Shown in pieces: positions 18,278-27,751 of a stretch of 64,000 nucleotides of DNA. Source of the DNA: Halobacillus dabanensis (lineage in GTDB: Bacteria; Bacillota; Bacilli; Bacillales; Halobacillaceae); NCBI RefSeq assembly GCF_900114165.1, contig NZ_FOSB01000012.1, forward strand, positions 1,059 through 65,058, read 5' to 3'. A program made the position numbers and the translations under genes. Numbering within the stretch: position 1 is the first letter of the stretch; the number at the start of each line of letters is the position of its first letter. The notes beneath the pieces are model-generated. The model worked only from the letters and a program-made list of their open reading frames with translations. It was not told where the DNA came from and searched no databases.

Positions 18278-19192
18278 TTGGAAAAACCTCCAATACAACC
18301 ATATTTAATTTTGTTGATCGGGGTCCTGTCCATTTCCACATCCGCAATTTTCGTCAAACTTGCTGGTGAAGCTCCCGCTTCCATGATTGCTTTTTATCGT
18401 TTGGCGATTGCGGTTGCAATAATGGCTCCTTATGTATTATGGAAACATTTTGACGAAATAAAACAAACTCGTAAGAAAGATTGGCTCCTGGCTATATTCT
18501 CAGGGATTTTCCTCGCCTTCCATTTCATTTTGTGGTTTCAATCTCTAAATTATACCACGGTGGCAAGCTCTGTCGTACTCGTTTCCCTACAGCCAATATT
18601 CGCCTTCATTGGCACATATATCTTCTTTAAAGAACGGTTCACAGTCGGAGCTATTCTTAGCTTGGTCATTACGATTACAGGAAGCGCCATCATCGGCTGG
18701 GGAGACTTTCAAATCAGCGGTCTTGCCTTATTCGGGGATATTCTCGCTCTTCTTGGCGCTTTGACAGTCACCGGTTATTTCTTATTGGGACAAAATTTAC
18801 GAAAACACCAATCATTGATGACCTACACATTTATTGTTTATGGGATGGCAGCTATTACGCTTCTTCTTTACAATGTGCTCCTTGGATACTCTTTCACAGG
18901 TTATTCCGGTAATCAGTGGCTGATGTTCTTAGGACTAGCCATCATCCCGACATTTTTCGGTCATACACTGTTCAACTGGACGTTAAAATGGTTGAGCACA
19001 TCGACGATTTCTATGGCGGTGCTTGTCGAGCCGGTCGGAGCCTCCCTATTAGCATACTGGATTCTTCAGGAGTCCATCAGTTGGGCACAATGGCTCGGGG
19101 GATCGATCGTCATCTTCGGTCTAATGATGTTCATATTGAGCACCACAAAAAAAGTGAAACCTAAATTCACCCACAAAACGGGCAATAGATGA
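18278..19192 (+). CDS. EamA/DMT family transporter
   Basis: 304 residues with ten predicted membrane helices in two EamA repeats (LIGVLSISTSAIFVKLAGEA; ILALLGALTVTGYFLLGQ). DMT superfamily exporters move amino acids or other metabolites; the substrate cannot be told from sequence. TTG start seven bases behind GAGGAGG. It is divergent from cshA. Confidence 0.88.
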   Translation: MEKPPIQPYLILLIGVLSISTSAIFVKLAGEAPASMIAFYRLAIAVAIMAPYVLWKHFDEIKQTRKKDWLLAIFSGIFLAFHFILWFQSLNYTTVASSVVLVSLQPIFAFIGTYIFFKERFTVGAILSLVITITGSAIIGWGDFQISGLALFGDILALLGALTVTGYFLLGQNLRKHQSLMTYTFIVYGMAAITLLLYNVLLGYSFTGYSGNQWLMFLGLAIIPTFFGHTLFNWTLKWLSTSTISMAVLVEPVGASLLAYWILQESISWAQWLGGSIVIFGLMMFILSTTKKVKPKFTHKTGNR

Positions 19193-19256
19193 CTATGGAG
19201 TCTGTTATAATGATGGCAGACTAAATGCAGGAGAAACTAAGAGAGCAGGTGAACAT

Positions 19257-20111
19257 ATGGCAATACAATTGATCATCGATGGCGGTGGAGATCTGCCTCA
19301 AGGAATGATGGAACAATACAACATTCAGTCCGTTCCACTCAACCTCCATTTCGGAGACGAGCAATACAAGACAGGAGAAACAATTGACTTAGCTACTTTT
19401 TATAAAAAACTGAAACAAGCAGAGGAACTTCCTCGTTCTTCTTCCCCAAGTCCGAACGACTTTTATGAAAAGTTTAAGGTCATCGATGAAAATGACGAAA
19501 TTCTTGTTTTATCCCTAACCCAGGGGTTGAGCAGTACTTATGAGAGCGCTGTAATGGGGAGAAACATGTTACTTGAAGAGGAATCCGACAGAAAGATTGC
19601 TGTCTTGAACACAAAGACGGCTTCTTGCGGAATAGCACTTCTCGTTGATGAAGCTCTGAAGAAAATAGCGGAAGGGTTGAAGTTCGAAGAGATTGTCGCC
19701 CATATAGAAGAGCGAATTGAGAAAACATCCACCCTTTTCATTTTAAAGACACTAGAAAATGTAATTAAAGGGGGACGCTTGGACAAAGTAAAGGGTACCC
19801 TCGCCAAGACTTTGAATATCAAGCTTCTTATGAGAGCTAGTGAGGTTGGGGATATAGAAGTCACAGAAAAAGTTCGAGGAGACAAAAAATCTCTTCGCCG
19901 CTTTATCGACCAAATCGGTGAATATACGAACCAATTTGAAGATCGCGCCATAGCTCTCTCTCACTGTAATGATGAAGAACGTGGTCATTCTGTATTGAAT
20001 AAAATTAAAGAGCGCTACCATTTCAACCATAGTCTTTTCATGGAAATGGGACCTTTGATCTCAACCTATGCTGGGGAAGGCGGCCTCGTCATCGCCTTCT
20101 TCAAAGACTAA
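19257..20111 (+). CDS. DegV family fatty-acid-binding protein
   Basis: 284 residues. DegV fold with the RSSSPSPNDF loop, SSTYESA and the TLENVIKGGRLDKVKG segment typical of FakB-type proteins. Family members hold a fatty acid for phosphorylation by FakA. No fakA is nearby. ATG behind GAGAGCAGGTG. Confidence 0.88.
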   Translation: MAIQLIIDGGGDLPQGMMEQYNIQSVPLNLHFGDEQYKTGETIDLATFYKKLKQAEELPRSSSPSPNDFYEKFKVIDENDEILVLSLTQGLSSTYESAVMGRNMLLEEESDRKIAVLNTKTASCGIALLVDEALKKIAEGLKFEEIVAHIEERIEKTSTLFILKTLENVIKGGRLDKVKGTLAKTLNIKLLMRASEVGDIEVTEKVRGDKKSLRRFIDQIGEYTNQFEDRAIALSHCNDEERGHSVLNKIKERYHFNHSLFMEMGPLISTYAGEGGLVIAFFKD

Positions 20112-20135
20112 ACGATTCCCTTATTGGGAGTATTC

Positions 20136-20268
20136 ATGAAGACTCGGCTTCGAAACTTTTGTTTAAGTGGATGGGCAGCGGGGAAGACGGCAAGTCTCCT
20201 CATCCCCGCCGCACCTACCCACTCCCAAAGTGTCTCGAAATTGAGCCTTGCATTAAAGGGAACCATAG
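20136..20268. repeat. Dispersed repeat, short derivative (copy D)
   Basis: It is bounded by GAAGACTCGGCTTCGAAAC (left) and GTCTCGAAATTGAGCCTTG (right), the same imperfect inverted ends as the larger copies. Its inside is one hairpin: GCAGCGGGGA pairs with TCCCCGCCGC and GTGGATGG with CCTACCCAC. The stretch GGCAAGTCTCC...CCCCGC also occurs in copy A4. It sits between the convergent degV and MFS genes. Confidence 0.65.
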
Positions 20269-20275
20269 CGATATA

Positions 20276-20312
20276 AAAAAGGTCAGAGGATGGAGTTCCT
20301 CTGACCTTTTTT
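20276..20312. terminator. Bidirectional terminator between degV and MFS genes
   Basis: GGTCAGAGGA and TCCTCTGACC (20281-20290/20297-20306) with AAAAAA before and TTTTTT after. Confidence 0.9.
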
Positions 20313-21586
20313 CATGCATGATAATCTTCATATTTCGGCTGTGGAGATAATAGTGCGAGAATCCCTGCGGTAACTGGGAATAAAATCGTCAGCAATATAA
20401 TCTCCTGGTAGCCTCCAAACCAGTCAAAAAACAAACCGAATGGCAGCGGGCCGAGGGCTGAACCAACGACCATCACCGTTTGAGCAAGACCTTTAATGCT
20501 ACCCAAGTGTTCACGCCCAAAATAATTCGGCCAAACAATGTTCAAAACGATTCGCTCAAATCCGTTGACAAATCCCCAGAACACTCCGAACACCACAGCC
20601 ATCCACCAGGTATCTGTAAATAATAGAATGACTAAAGTGAAAATGTGACCAAAGAAAGTGATTGCAAGCACATAGTGAACTTGGAAGCGATCAACGAGAT
20701 ATCCACTGACAAAAGTGACAGGAAAACCGATAAGCGCCATCAAGGTCAACACCATTGCCGCCACTCCTGTATCCAGTCCTTGTAAATCCATGATGGAAAC
20801 AATATGGAACGTCACCGCTGTATTAACGAGAGCTGGAACGATGACACAAAAAAGAATAAACCAAAATGCTCGAGTTGCCATCGCTTCTTTCAATGACCAG
20901 CTTTTTTCATTCACTTCGACATTCGGATTTTTCATATCTTCTTTCACAGGCTTGGGTGTTCCATCAGGGACTTCTCCAATATGTTCCGGTTTATTACGAA
21001 CAAAAATATAAGCAAGCGGGACGAATACCACCAGTAAGGCGAAGCCCCACATCCCCCAGGTCATCCTCCACCCGAAAGAATCAATCAACCAGGTGTTCAA
21101 AGGGGGAAGCAAGGCAGAACTCGCAAATCCTCCGACTGCCATGACACTGAGAGCCCTCCCCCTTTTTCGGATGAACCATTGAGGGACAAGCGTGTTTGGA
21201 ATCAAAGTCATGGAACCTTGTCCAAATAAGCGGATCATAAAAAACCCAAGAAACATCATAATAGGACCAAGTAGAAAGGCATTCCAAAACAGAGCCAAAG
21301 CAAGGTTAATTCCAATAGTGACCATCATCGCTCTCTGGCCGAAGCGGTCAATTAGCCGACCCATCATAAACAGGGTAATACCTGCCAGTAAAGTTGCCGT
21401 CGAATAAATCCCGGAAACCAGTGATCTAGAGTAATCAAAATCTTCTATGTAATAATCAATAAAAATAGATATCGAATAAGTTTGGCCGGGGCCAGAGAAA
21501 AATACACTCAGCCCCGCAACCAAAACCACTATCCATCCATAATAAAATGGTGGTTGGATAGGTATTTTCCCCCTATGTTCCTCCAC
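20312..21586 (-). CDS. MFS transporter (oxalate/formate antiporter-like)
   Basis: 424 residues, twelve membrane helices, with the MFS loop motif GRLIDRFGQR and a long central cytoplasmic loop (~195-225). The closest family by pattern is the MCT/OxlT-like group; substrate unknown. GTG start behind GGGGGCGGGG, 13 bases after the hydrolase stop, so the two genes are probably cotranscribed. Confidence 0.87.
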   Translation of the reverse strand: MEEHRGKIPIQPPFYYGWIVVLVAGLSVFFSGPGQTYSISIFIDYYIEDFDYSRSLVSGIYSTATLLAGITLFMMGRLIDRFGQRAMMVTIGINLALALFWNAFLLGPIMMFLGFFMIRLFGQGSMTLIPNTLVPQWFIRKRGRALSVMAVGGFASSALLPPLNTWLIDSFGWRMTWGMWGFALLVVFVPLAYIFVRNKPEHIGEVPDGTPKPVKEDMKNPNVEVNEKSWSLKEAMATRAFWFILFCVIVPALVNTAVTFHIVSIMDLQGLDTGVAAMVLTLMALIGFPVTFVSGYLVDRFQVHYVLAITFFGHIFTLVILLFTDTWWMAVVFGVFWGFVNGFERIVLNIVWPNYFGREHLGSIKGLAQTVMVVGSALGPLPFGLFFDWFGGYQEIILLTILFPVTAGILALLSPQPKYEDYHA

Positions 21587-21599
21587 ATTCCCCGCCCCC

Positions 21600-22289
21600 T
21601 TATTGGCTTACAAAATCAAGCACCTCATCAAAAAGTTCTTCCTGATCATCCCCATGACAAATTAAATGCTTGGATTTTTTCAAAAAAATCACTTCTTTTT
21701 CATCTGAAGGTATTTCTTCTTCTAAATAGGTTGCAGCCGCGCGTGGGACCATACCATCCAACTCCCCCTGAATTATTAAGACAGGGCATCGCACAAACTG
21801 TAAATACGGCCGTGTGAATTGGACGCATTTCATGAATTGGATAGTCGAAAACAAATACGTGTCCCGCATTTTTTTCTTGTATCTCCGAAAGAGTTCGTTG
21901 TCGGCAAGAACTCCTTTCCATGCATCAGCGCACATCTCCAGCACGTCTTTGCACATTTGGGGTAAGCTGACATACTTTCCAGCAGCAGAAAGCAGGACAA
22001 GACGATCCAGGTGGTACTTCGCAGTCAAATAAGCTGCTATCATGCCACCCATAGAGAATCCAATGATATAGATTTTGTCATGGCGCTTCTGCAAATCGAG
22101 CAACGCCAGCTCTGCGGTTGCAATCCACTCTTGATAATAATGCCCTTCAAGATCCAGGTCTTCGCCGTGACCAGGGAGGGTCGGATTAACAATTTCCCAA
22201 TCTGTCCGGGCTTCCAAAAAGTCAACAAGAGGTTGTACCTCCTCCGGACTCCCTGTATATCCGTGAATACATAAACATCCAATACTCAT
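21600..22289 (-). CDS. Alpha/beta hydrolase (carboxylesterase / monoacylglycerol lipase type)
   Basis: 229 residues. Oxyanion region CIHGYTGSPEEV, nucleophile Ser79 in GFSMGG, acid Asp178 in GELDGMVP and His208 in KSKHL: a complete catalytic triad of the Est30/bMGL type. It probably cleaves short- to medium-chain esters. It lies upstream of the MFS gene in one apparent operon; GGAGGCAAAGCGAC precedes the ATG. Confidence 0.88.
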   Translation of the reverse strand: MSIGCLCIHGYTGSPEEVQPLVDFLEARTDWEIVNPTLPGHGEDLDLEGHYYQEWIATAELALLDLQKRHDKIYIIGFSMGGMIAAYLTAKYHLDRLVLLSAAGKYVSLPQMCKDVLEMCADAWKGVLADNELFRRYKKKMRDTYLFSTIQFMKCVQFTRPYLQFVRCPVLIIQGELDGMVPRAAATYLEEEIPSDEKEVIFLKKSKHLICHGDDQEELFDEVLDFVSQ

Positions 22290-22390
22290 GTCGCTTTGCC
22301 TCCGCCCATCATTATTTCGTTATGCGAAAAATTATAACATAGGAATCCCTCTGAAAAATCGGTATCTATGGTAAATCTTACCTTAAGAAA

Positions 22391-22416
22391 ATGCGCACTA
22401 AAAAAATAGCGCGCAT
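22391..22416 (-). terminator. Hairpin terminator after the YppG-like gene
   Basis: ATGCGCACTA and TAGCGCGCAT (22391-22400/22407-22416) enclose a run of A; on the minus strand the loop is T-rich and ATTTTC follows. Confidence 0.6.
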
Positions 22417-22811
22417 TACTTAATTCCTTTAACGAATGTACCGATCCCCTTGACGATAGGACTCACTTCTTTCACCGTTTTCATTACCTGCCCAGTCGTT
22501 GACATCATTTTATCGAAGTCGAGCTGACCTTCTTCATTTTGAAAATAGTTCATGACACCTTTTGACATCGCCCCAACATTGAATGAAGGCGGAGTACCAT
22601 TCCCGGTCTCAGTATAACCTGTGTAATTGTAACTATTCATATACGGATTTTGGAAACCGTACATGGATTGGTTATAGTTTTCGAACCCCCAGACGTTACC
22701 TTGATTGTTGTACATCTGTTGATAGGTGTTCTGATCGTAAGGAGGGGTGGTGGGATAACGATACCAACCATTATAATTATAATAAGGGTAATGAGGGTAA
22801 TAAGTGTACAT
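22416..22811 (-). CDS. YppG-like spore-coat-type protein
   Basis: 131 residues. The first ~85 are rich in Tyr, Asn, Pro and Gly (MYTYYPHYPYYNYNGWYRYP, QNPYMNSYNY). The C-terminal ~45 (FNVGAMSKGVMNYFQNEEGQ, then LDFDKMMSTTGQVMKTV and SPIVKGIGTFVKG) match the YppG-like family of endospore formers. Low-complexity Tyr-rich proteins of this kind are often coat-associated; location here is inferred. AAAGGTGGAACAGTT precedes the ATG. Confidence 0.8.
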   Translation of the reverse strand: MYTYYPHYPYYNYNGWYRYPTTPPYDQNTYQQMYNNQGNVWGFENYNQSMYGFQNPYMNSYNYTGYTETGNGTPPSFNVGAMSKGVMNYFQNEEGQLDFDKMMSTTGQVMKTVKEVSPIVKGIGTFVKGIK

Positions 22812-22995
22812 AACTGTTCCACCTTTAACGTATGATACTTCAGCCTATGAGGAAGCAGTTTGAAAAGTGAAACAAAAGTTAATCACTATTGATGAAAGAT
22901 TCTGCAAGGCAACTCACGTACAAGGGCTGGTCGGGCATTGAATCTGGGTTATAAATCAATAAAAAGATATTAGCAAAAAAATATTTCGCAAAACG

Positions 22996-23027
22996 ATAAA
23001 AAAAACAAGTGATATCTAATCACTTGT
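22996..23027 (-). terminator. Terminator of the glutaredoxin gene
   Basis: ACAAGTGAT and ATCACTTGT (23005-23013/23019-23027) form the stem; on the minus strand TTTTTTTATC follows. Confidence 0.88.
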
Positions 23028-23035
23028 CGAAACTA

Positions 23036-23317
23036 TTAAGAAAAGTTCATCGTATTTGTATTCATATATGGTGTCTCTTCTTTAATCCCTAATCTATTTT
23101 TCATTTTGCGCTCTTGGAAACCAAGAATCTTCTCCCCATCTATAAATACAGCAGGCGTTCCATATACGTTTCGCCTTTGCAACTCCCTGAATTGCTCGCG
23201 ATTTTCTGAAACGTTCCGCTCTTCATAATCAATCTCCCACTCTTCCAGCTTAGTGATCACCTTATCACAATAGTTGCAGTTCCGACTCGTGTATACGATG
23301 ACGTTCGGGTTACTCAA
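23036..23317 (-). CDS. Glutaredoxin family protein
   Basis: 93 residues. Thioredoxin fold with active site CNYC (Cys14, Cys17), cis-Pro segment YGTPAVFIDG and a C-terminal GFQERKMKNRLG helix. Probably a thiol-disulfide oxidoreductase. TTG start is chosen because AAGGAGG lies seven bases upstream; a longer frame from an upstream ATG would add 21 unrelated residues. Confidence 0.85.
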   Translation of the reverse strand: MSNPNVIVYTSRNCNYCDKVITKLEEWEIDYEERNVSENREQFRELQRRNVYGTPAVFIDGEKILGFQERKMKNRLGIKEETPYMNTNTMNFS

Positions 23318-23601
23318 CGCTCCCCCTCCTTGTGTAGAATCTCTAACGAACTCTTCCCTGTCATCAAAAGATTTAAACATATTTCAACAAATTTTTTACT
23401 CGCTTTATGTAAAAAAGATTATTGTTTTTATCAACACCAATATTGGGGACCTTTGTTATCAGTCCCCATGGAAAAACTATGGGACCCTGCCCCCCTATCA
23501 GCTTAACACAAGCAACATAGCGACTTTTGGGCATACAAGGATTACTTGGGTCACCAAAAAGGGGAGGCTGAGCTCTGCAGTAATTAGTGAATTTGTGAGA
23601 T

Positions 23602-24222
23602 TTATAATTGATCGATAGGCTGTTCACCACTGATCAAATCGTAGCTTTTATGAACAGAACCTTTGACAGAAAGTAATTGTACAAGGGTAGCGGCAACATC
23701 TTCCCTCGGGATTTCTCCCTGGTCTGTACGTTCACTCAAGTTCACCTTCCCTGTACCAGGATCATTCGTGAGCCCTCCTGGACGGACAATCGTATAATCA
23801 AGGTCCGTACTCCTCACGTATTCATCTGCTCGATGTTTTGCATAAAGATAGAACTTGAAATCATCCGGCGCTTCTTCCGCACGGTCCGCTCCCATGGAAC
23901 TCAGCATCATATAACGCTTCACACCATTTGCTTCGGCATGTTCTGCAGCCTTGATCGCCCCTTCCTGGTCAACGACAATCGTCATATCTGCGCCAGTGTG
24001 GGGGCCGGATCCCGCAGCAAAGATAACAGCATCCATGCCATGAAAAGCATGCTCGAAGTCTCTCATCAAATCACCTAAAACGGTTTTTACACCTTTTTCT
24101 TCAAACTGCGGAATCTGATCTGTATCTCGAACCATCGCATATGGTGTATGTTCTGTTTCCATCAATTTTTCAACGATATGTTTCCCTACTTTTCCATTTG
24201 CCCCTATGACAAGAACCTTCAT
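23602..24222 (-). CDS. NAD(P)-binding SDR family protein (YhfK-like)
   Basis: 206 residues. Rossmann motif IGANGKVGKHIVEKL at the N-terminus, AVIFAAGSGPHTGADMT, LSSMGADRAEE and YTIVRPGGLTNDPGTGKV, the pattern of B. subtilis YhfK. An atypical extended SDR; substrate unknown. It is divergent from the second SDR gene at 24360. Confidence 0.88.
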   Translation of the reverse strand: MKVLVIGANGKVGKHIVEKLMETEHTPYAMVRDTDQIPQFEEKGVKTVLGDLMRDFEHAFHGMDAVIFAAGSGPHTGADMTIVVDQEGAIKAAEHAEANGVKRYMMLSSMGADRAEEAPDDFKFYLYAKHRADEYVRSTDLDYTIVRPGGLTNDPGTGKVNLSERTDQGEIPREDVAATLVQLLSVKGSVHKSYDLISGEQPIDQL

Positions 24223-24359
24223 TCCTTTTACCTCCTTGAGTTGTTTCTAACTTCTGTTGTTCCCTGCCACCTGCCATTATAAACCGTTAATAGGTAAAAG
24301 CAGGAAGTTTACCTGGAAGGAGCGAATCGTTTACTTATCCTGCGAACGGAGGCGATTAT

Positions 24360-25457
24360 ATGCCCAACACTTATTTATTCACTGGTTTCCCTGGTTATTT
24401 GGCAACATCCCTGGTCGAAGACCTCTTCAAAATTGGTATCACTATGGAAAAAATCTATCTCCTTCACCTCCCCCAAACAGAAGGACAAGCGAAAAAACAG
24501 TTAGAAATATGGAACGATGGAGACATTGTCGATACCCGAAAAGTAGAACTCATCCATGGGGATATCACAAAATCCGATATTGGATTGCCCTCTTCCGTAT
24601 CCCAAAAACTACAACAGGAAGTCACACATTTCTATCACCTGGCAGCTCTTTATGACCTGGCCGTTTCTTTGCTCCCGGCATGGGAGGTGAATGTCCAGGG
24701 GACGCGGCAAGTCAACCGCTGGGTAACCCATTGCCTGAACTTAGACAGATATATTTACTTCAGCACTGCTTATGTTTCTGGTAAGAGAACAGGTCGCATT
24801 TATGAAACAGATTTGGTTCACGGGGAGGGCTTCAAAAATCATTATGAATATACCAAGTATGAAGCAGAATTACTCGTTGATCGAATGCGACATAAAGTCC
24901 CTACAACGATCATCCGTCCAGGCATTGTGGTCGGCCATACTAAAACTGGAGTAACCGCCAAGTTTGACGGTCCCTACTTCCTATTAAACATGTTAGAAGT
25001 TATGAAGCATTCTCCGATCCTCCCATTTTTCGGAAAAGGTCAAGTGAAAGTAAACATCGTGCCTCAAGATTATGTTATAGCAGCCACCAATCACCTTGCA
25101 CACCAACCTGGAAGTGCCGATCACACTTATCACCTTACCGATCCTGATCCATATGATGCCAGGAGTATTTACGAATATTTATGTCAGGTGTATGCTCATA
25201 AAATTCCACGCTTCACGGTCCCGATCCCTCTCGCCCGCCAACCGTTACGAATTCGTGCATTAAGAAAAAGTCTAGGTATCCAAAAACAAGCACTCGAGTA
25301 TTTTTTAAGTGGCGCTGACTATATCTCCACCCAAACTCAAATGGACCTTAGGAAAACGAATATTTATTGTCCTGACCTTTTCACCTATATCGATAACCTT
25401 GTTGATTATTACAAAGTGAAAAAAGAGGATCCCAACAAACACATCTCCCTTTTTTGA
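24360..25457 (+). CDS. SDR family oxidoreductase (fatty acyl-CoA reductase-like)
   Basis: 365 residues with an N-terminal NAD(P) motif (TGFPGYLATSLVEDL), FYHLAALYDL, YFSTAYVSGKRTGRI and the catalytic YxxxK in YEYTKYEAE: the NAD_binding_4 (male-sterility) type of extended SDR. Relatives reduce activated fatty acyl groups, but no thioester-reductase partner is present. GGAGG precedes the ATG. Only its divergent neighbour is another SDR. Confidence 0.83.
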   Translation: MPNTYLFTGFPGYLATSLVEDLFKIGITMEKIYLLHLPQTEGQAKKQLEIWNDGDIVDTRKVELIHGDITKSDIGLPSSVSQKLQQEVTHFYHLAALYDLAVSLLPAWEVNVQGTRQVNRWVTHCLNLDRYIYFSTAYVSGKRTGRIYETDLVHGEGFKNHYEYTKYEAELLVDRMRHKVPTTIIRPGIVVGHTKTGVTAKFDGPYFLLNMLEVMKHSPILPFFGKGQVKVNIVPQDYVIAATNHLAHQPGSADHTYHLTDPDPYDARSIYEYLCQVYAHKIPRFTVPIPLARQPLRIRALRKSLGIQKQALEYFLSGADYISTQTQMDLRKTNIYCPDLFTYIDNLVDYYKVKKEDPNKHISLF

Positions 25458-25531
25458 ACTTACTCTCTAGTAAAAGCTTAGCCATAAGTACGACCTTACC
25501 TGTCATCCATAGCTTAAAAACTCCGATCCCA

Positions 25532-25570
25532 AAGAAGCAGCGGCTGTATACAGCCGCTGCTTCTTCCTCA
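25532..25570. terminator. Terminator after the ABC-F gene
   Basis: AAGAAGCAGCGGCTG and its complement CAGCCGCTGCTTCTT form a 15-bp stem around TAT, overlapping the end of the ABC-F gene. It can serve both convergent genes. Confidence 0.85.
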
Positions 25571-27427
25571 TCCCTTCTCCAACCAACTTTCATAAAGGAT
25601 TTCAACATTCTTTTCGATCTGCTCTTTTTCTAATTGCAGCTGTCCTAGACCATCGATATCTTCACAAGTTTTCATCCGTTCTTCCAGCTCAGACATCTCC
25701 TGTTCCAACTGCATGATTTCTTTTTCCACATCTACTGGTCCAGTTTGTTCCTTTGTTCGTTGTCTAGTTTCAGCCTTCTCACGGGGTACACGTTTTTTTT
25801 CTTTTTCTTCCAACAAAGCGTGCCAGTATTTTTTCGTCTCCTCATAAGTACCGATGTGACGATGGAGCTTCCCATCAACTAAATAAGCAGTGTGAGTAAA
25901 ACATTGGTTTAAGAAATACCGGTCGTGTGAAACACCGAGCACTGTGCCGGTGAACTGATTAAGTGCCTCTTCCAACACTTCCTGTGACTCTACATCCAGG
26001 TGGTTCGTTGGTTCATCGAGAATCAAAACTTGGATATCCTGATGCATGAACACAGCCAGTTTCAGCCTCATCTGTTCTCCACCGCTCAGGTGACGAATTT
26101 TACGGAACACATCATATCCGTAAAACATGAAGCCGGCTAACCTGTGACGTGCCTCCCCTTCCGTTACTCGGATATGATCTCTGAAATAATCGATCATCCG
26201 CTGGTCGCGATCGGCTTCTTGTAAGGGGTTTTGCGGCAGGTATCCGATTGTTAGAGAAGGGGCATGTTTGATGATCCCCGCACTTGGTTCTTCTTTTCCT
26301 AAAAGAATCTTTAATAGTGTCGATTTTCCACTTCCGTTCGCACCGACGATGGCAATCCGGTCTTGATAACGGACATGAAGATGGACGCTATCAAATACAG
26401 GGACTCCATCATAATTCTTCTCTAGACCTTCCACTGTAAAAACATCTTTCCCTGTCCGACCCTCAGCGTCTAAAGAAAGCTTCATTTTCTTCGGATCAAC
26501 CATCGGTTTATCAAGTTTCTCCATCCGTTCCAATGCTTTTTCCATGCTTTTCGCTTTCTTGAACAGCTTTGGGTTCGGTGGATTAGCTTCGTTCGCCCAT
26601 TGTCTCAAACGGCGAATCGCTTCTTTCATCTTTTTGATCTTTTTCTGTTGTTCTTCATATTGATGGAATTCAGCCAAAAGTTTCTCTTCCTTTTGTTTCT
26701 CAAAAGAAGAATAGTTCCCTTTGTACATATGAACTTCTCCAGATTCAAGATCCATGATATCTGTGACCACATGATCAAGGAATGAACGATCGTGCGAGAT
26801 GATGCACACGGTTCCATCATATTGTTGCAAATAACTTTCTAACCATTCGATGGCTTGTAAATCGAGGTGGTTCGTCGGTTCATCTAATAAAAGCACATCC
26901 GGTTGCTCCAGTAGCAGCTTAGCTAAGCCCAGCTTCGTCTTCTCCCCTCCGCTCAGATTGGCGAAAGGTTGCTCCAGCAAGTGATCGACATTCAAACCGT
27001 TCGACACCTTTTGGATGGATGCATCGATTTCATAGCCTCCTTGCTGTGTGAAACGCTCCTGCAGTTCCCCATAAGCTGCTATGGCGGCCTCCATTTTATC
27101 TGGGTTTGTCATTTCTTGCTCTAAAGCTTCCATCTCCTTGGCCAGAGATAAAAGATTTTCAAAAGCGAGCTCTACATATGCCCTTCCCGTATCATGCCAG
27201 TCGGAAGGGATTTGCTTTAAATAACCGATTTTCGTCCCCTTCTGTATAAAAAGGTCCCCTCCATCCAGGGTTTCTTCCTTTGTAATGATTCGGAAGATGG
27301 TTGACTTCCCACTTCCATTCCTGCCGACGAGACCAACTTTTTGATGTTCTTTCATTTCCATATCCAAAGACTCGAACAACACTTCTCCACCAATGATTTT
27401 ATATAAATTCTTTAACGTTATGATCAT
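25568..27427 (-). CDS. ABC-F family ATPase
   Basis: 619 residues. Two ABC domains in one chain, each with Walker A (GRNGSGKS ~35; GANGSGKS ~353), LSGGEK/LSGGEQ signature and LLLDEPTNHLD. The two are joined by a charged linker (KKMKEAIRRLRQWANEANPP then KLFKKAKSMEKALERM), and a coiled-coil tail follows. There are no membrane segments. ABC-F proteins act on the ribosome; some protect it from antibiotics. The extended linker and the attenuator-like leader fit the resistance type, but which subgroup it belongs to cannot be told here. AGGAGG precedes the ATG. Confidence 0.92.
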   Translation of the reverse strand: MIITLKNLYKIIGGEVLFESLDMEMKEHQKVGLVGRNGSGKSTIFRIITKEETLDGGDLFIQKGTKIGYLKQIPSDWHDTGRAYVELAFENLLSLAKEMEALEQEMTNPDKMEAAIAAYGELQERFTQQGGYEIDASIQKVSNGLNVDHLLEQPFANLSGGEKTKLGLAKLLLEQPDVLLLDEPTNHLDLQAIEWLESYLQQYDGTVCIISHDRSFLDHVVTDIMDLESGEVHMYKGNYSSFEKQKEEKLLAEFHQYEEQQKKIKKMKEAIRRLRQWANEANPPNPKLFKKAKSMEKALERMEKLDKPMVDPKKMKLSLDAEGRTGKDVFTVEGLEKNYDGVPVFDSVHLHVRYQDRIAIVGANGSGKSTLLKILLGKEEPSAGIIKHAPSLTIGYLPQNPLQEADRDQRMIDYFRDHIRVTEGEARHRLAGFMFYGYDVFRKIRHLSGGEQMRLKLAVFMHQDIQVLILDEPTNHLDVESQEVLEEALNQFTGTVLGVSHDRYFLNQCFTHTAYLVDGKLHRHIGTYEETKKYWHALLEEKEKKRVPREKAETRQRTKEQTGPVDVEKEIMQLEQEMSELEERMKTCEDIDGLGQLQLEKEQIEKNVEILYESWLEKG

Positions 27428-27462
27428 AAATAATTTTCCTCCTAAAGACTTTTTGAAGACAC

Positions 27463-27495
27463 AAAAAAGTCAGAGGTCTCGTTACCTCTGACTTT
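27463..27495 (-). promoter_or_regulatory. Attenuator-like terminator before the ABC-F gene
   Basis: A perfect 12-bp stem (AAAGTCAGAGGT / ACCTCTGACTTT) is followed on the minus strand by TTTTTTGTG. It stands only 36 bases before the ABC-F start codon and after the leader open frame, the arrangement of a transcription attenuator. Confidence 0.75.
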
Positions 27496-27637
27496 CACTT
27501 GGCTCTATTCCCTATATTTGTTGATAGCCACTAAAAAGGAGTATCTGCACACACTTAGCGGGCAGAGTCCTTTCTTCATCAACATCTACTGTTTCAAGCC
27601 TTGCCTATAACCCAGATATGAGACGTTACATTTTCCA

Positions 27638-27751
27638 CTATTCAGTTGCCATTTTGGACATACGTGTCCCGTTGACAGCTGAATCATGAATAATTGCACG
27701 GCGTACATAATTGATTTGGTAATCTAGCACGTGCATCTGTAACATCTTCAT
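27638..27751 (-). CDS. Leader peptide of the ABC-F gene (37 residues)
   Basis: Small open frame starting MKMLQMHVLDYQINYVRR and ending NGTRMSKMATE, with AAAGGAGGGT directly before its ATG and a TATAAT box at 27785-27780. I do not recognise the peptide. Downstream on the minus strand, AAAGGACTCTGC can pair with GCAGATACTCCTTT and TGTTGAT with ATCAACA, giving a long stem-loop before the terminator. A small protein independent of attenuation is the alternative. Confidence 0.6.
   Translation of the reverse strand: MKMLQMHVLDYQINYVRRAIIHDSAVNGTRMSKMATE

Noticed and set aside
20159-20350. 63-codon plus-strand frame after degV
   Set aside because: It lies in repeat copy D and a terminator.
23373-23630. 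85-codon frame between the glutaredoxin and YhfK-like genes
   Set aside because: No binding site and no family resemblance; it overlaps both neighbouring genes at its ends. The region holds small hairpins (GGGGAC/GTCCCC) but no clear element.
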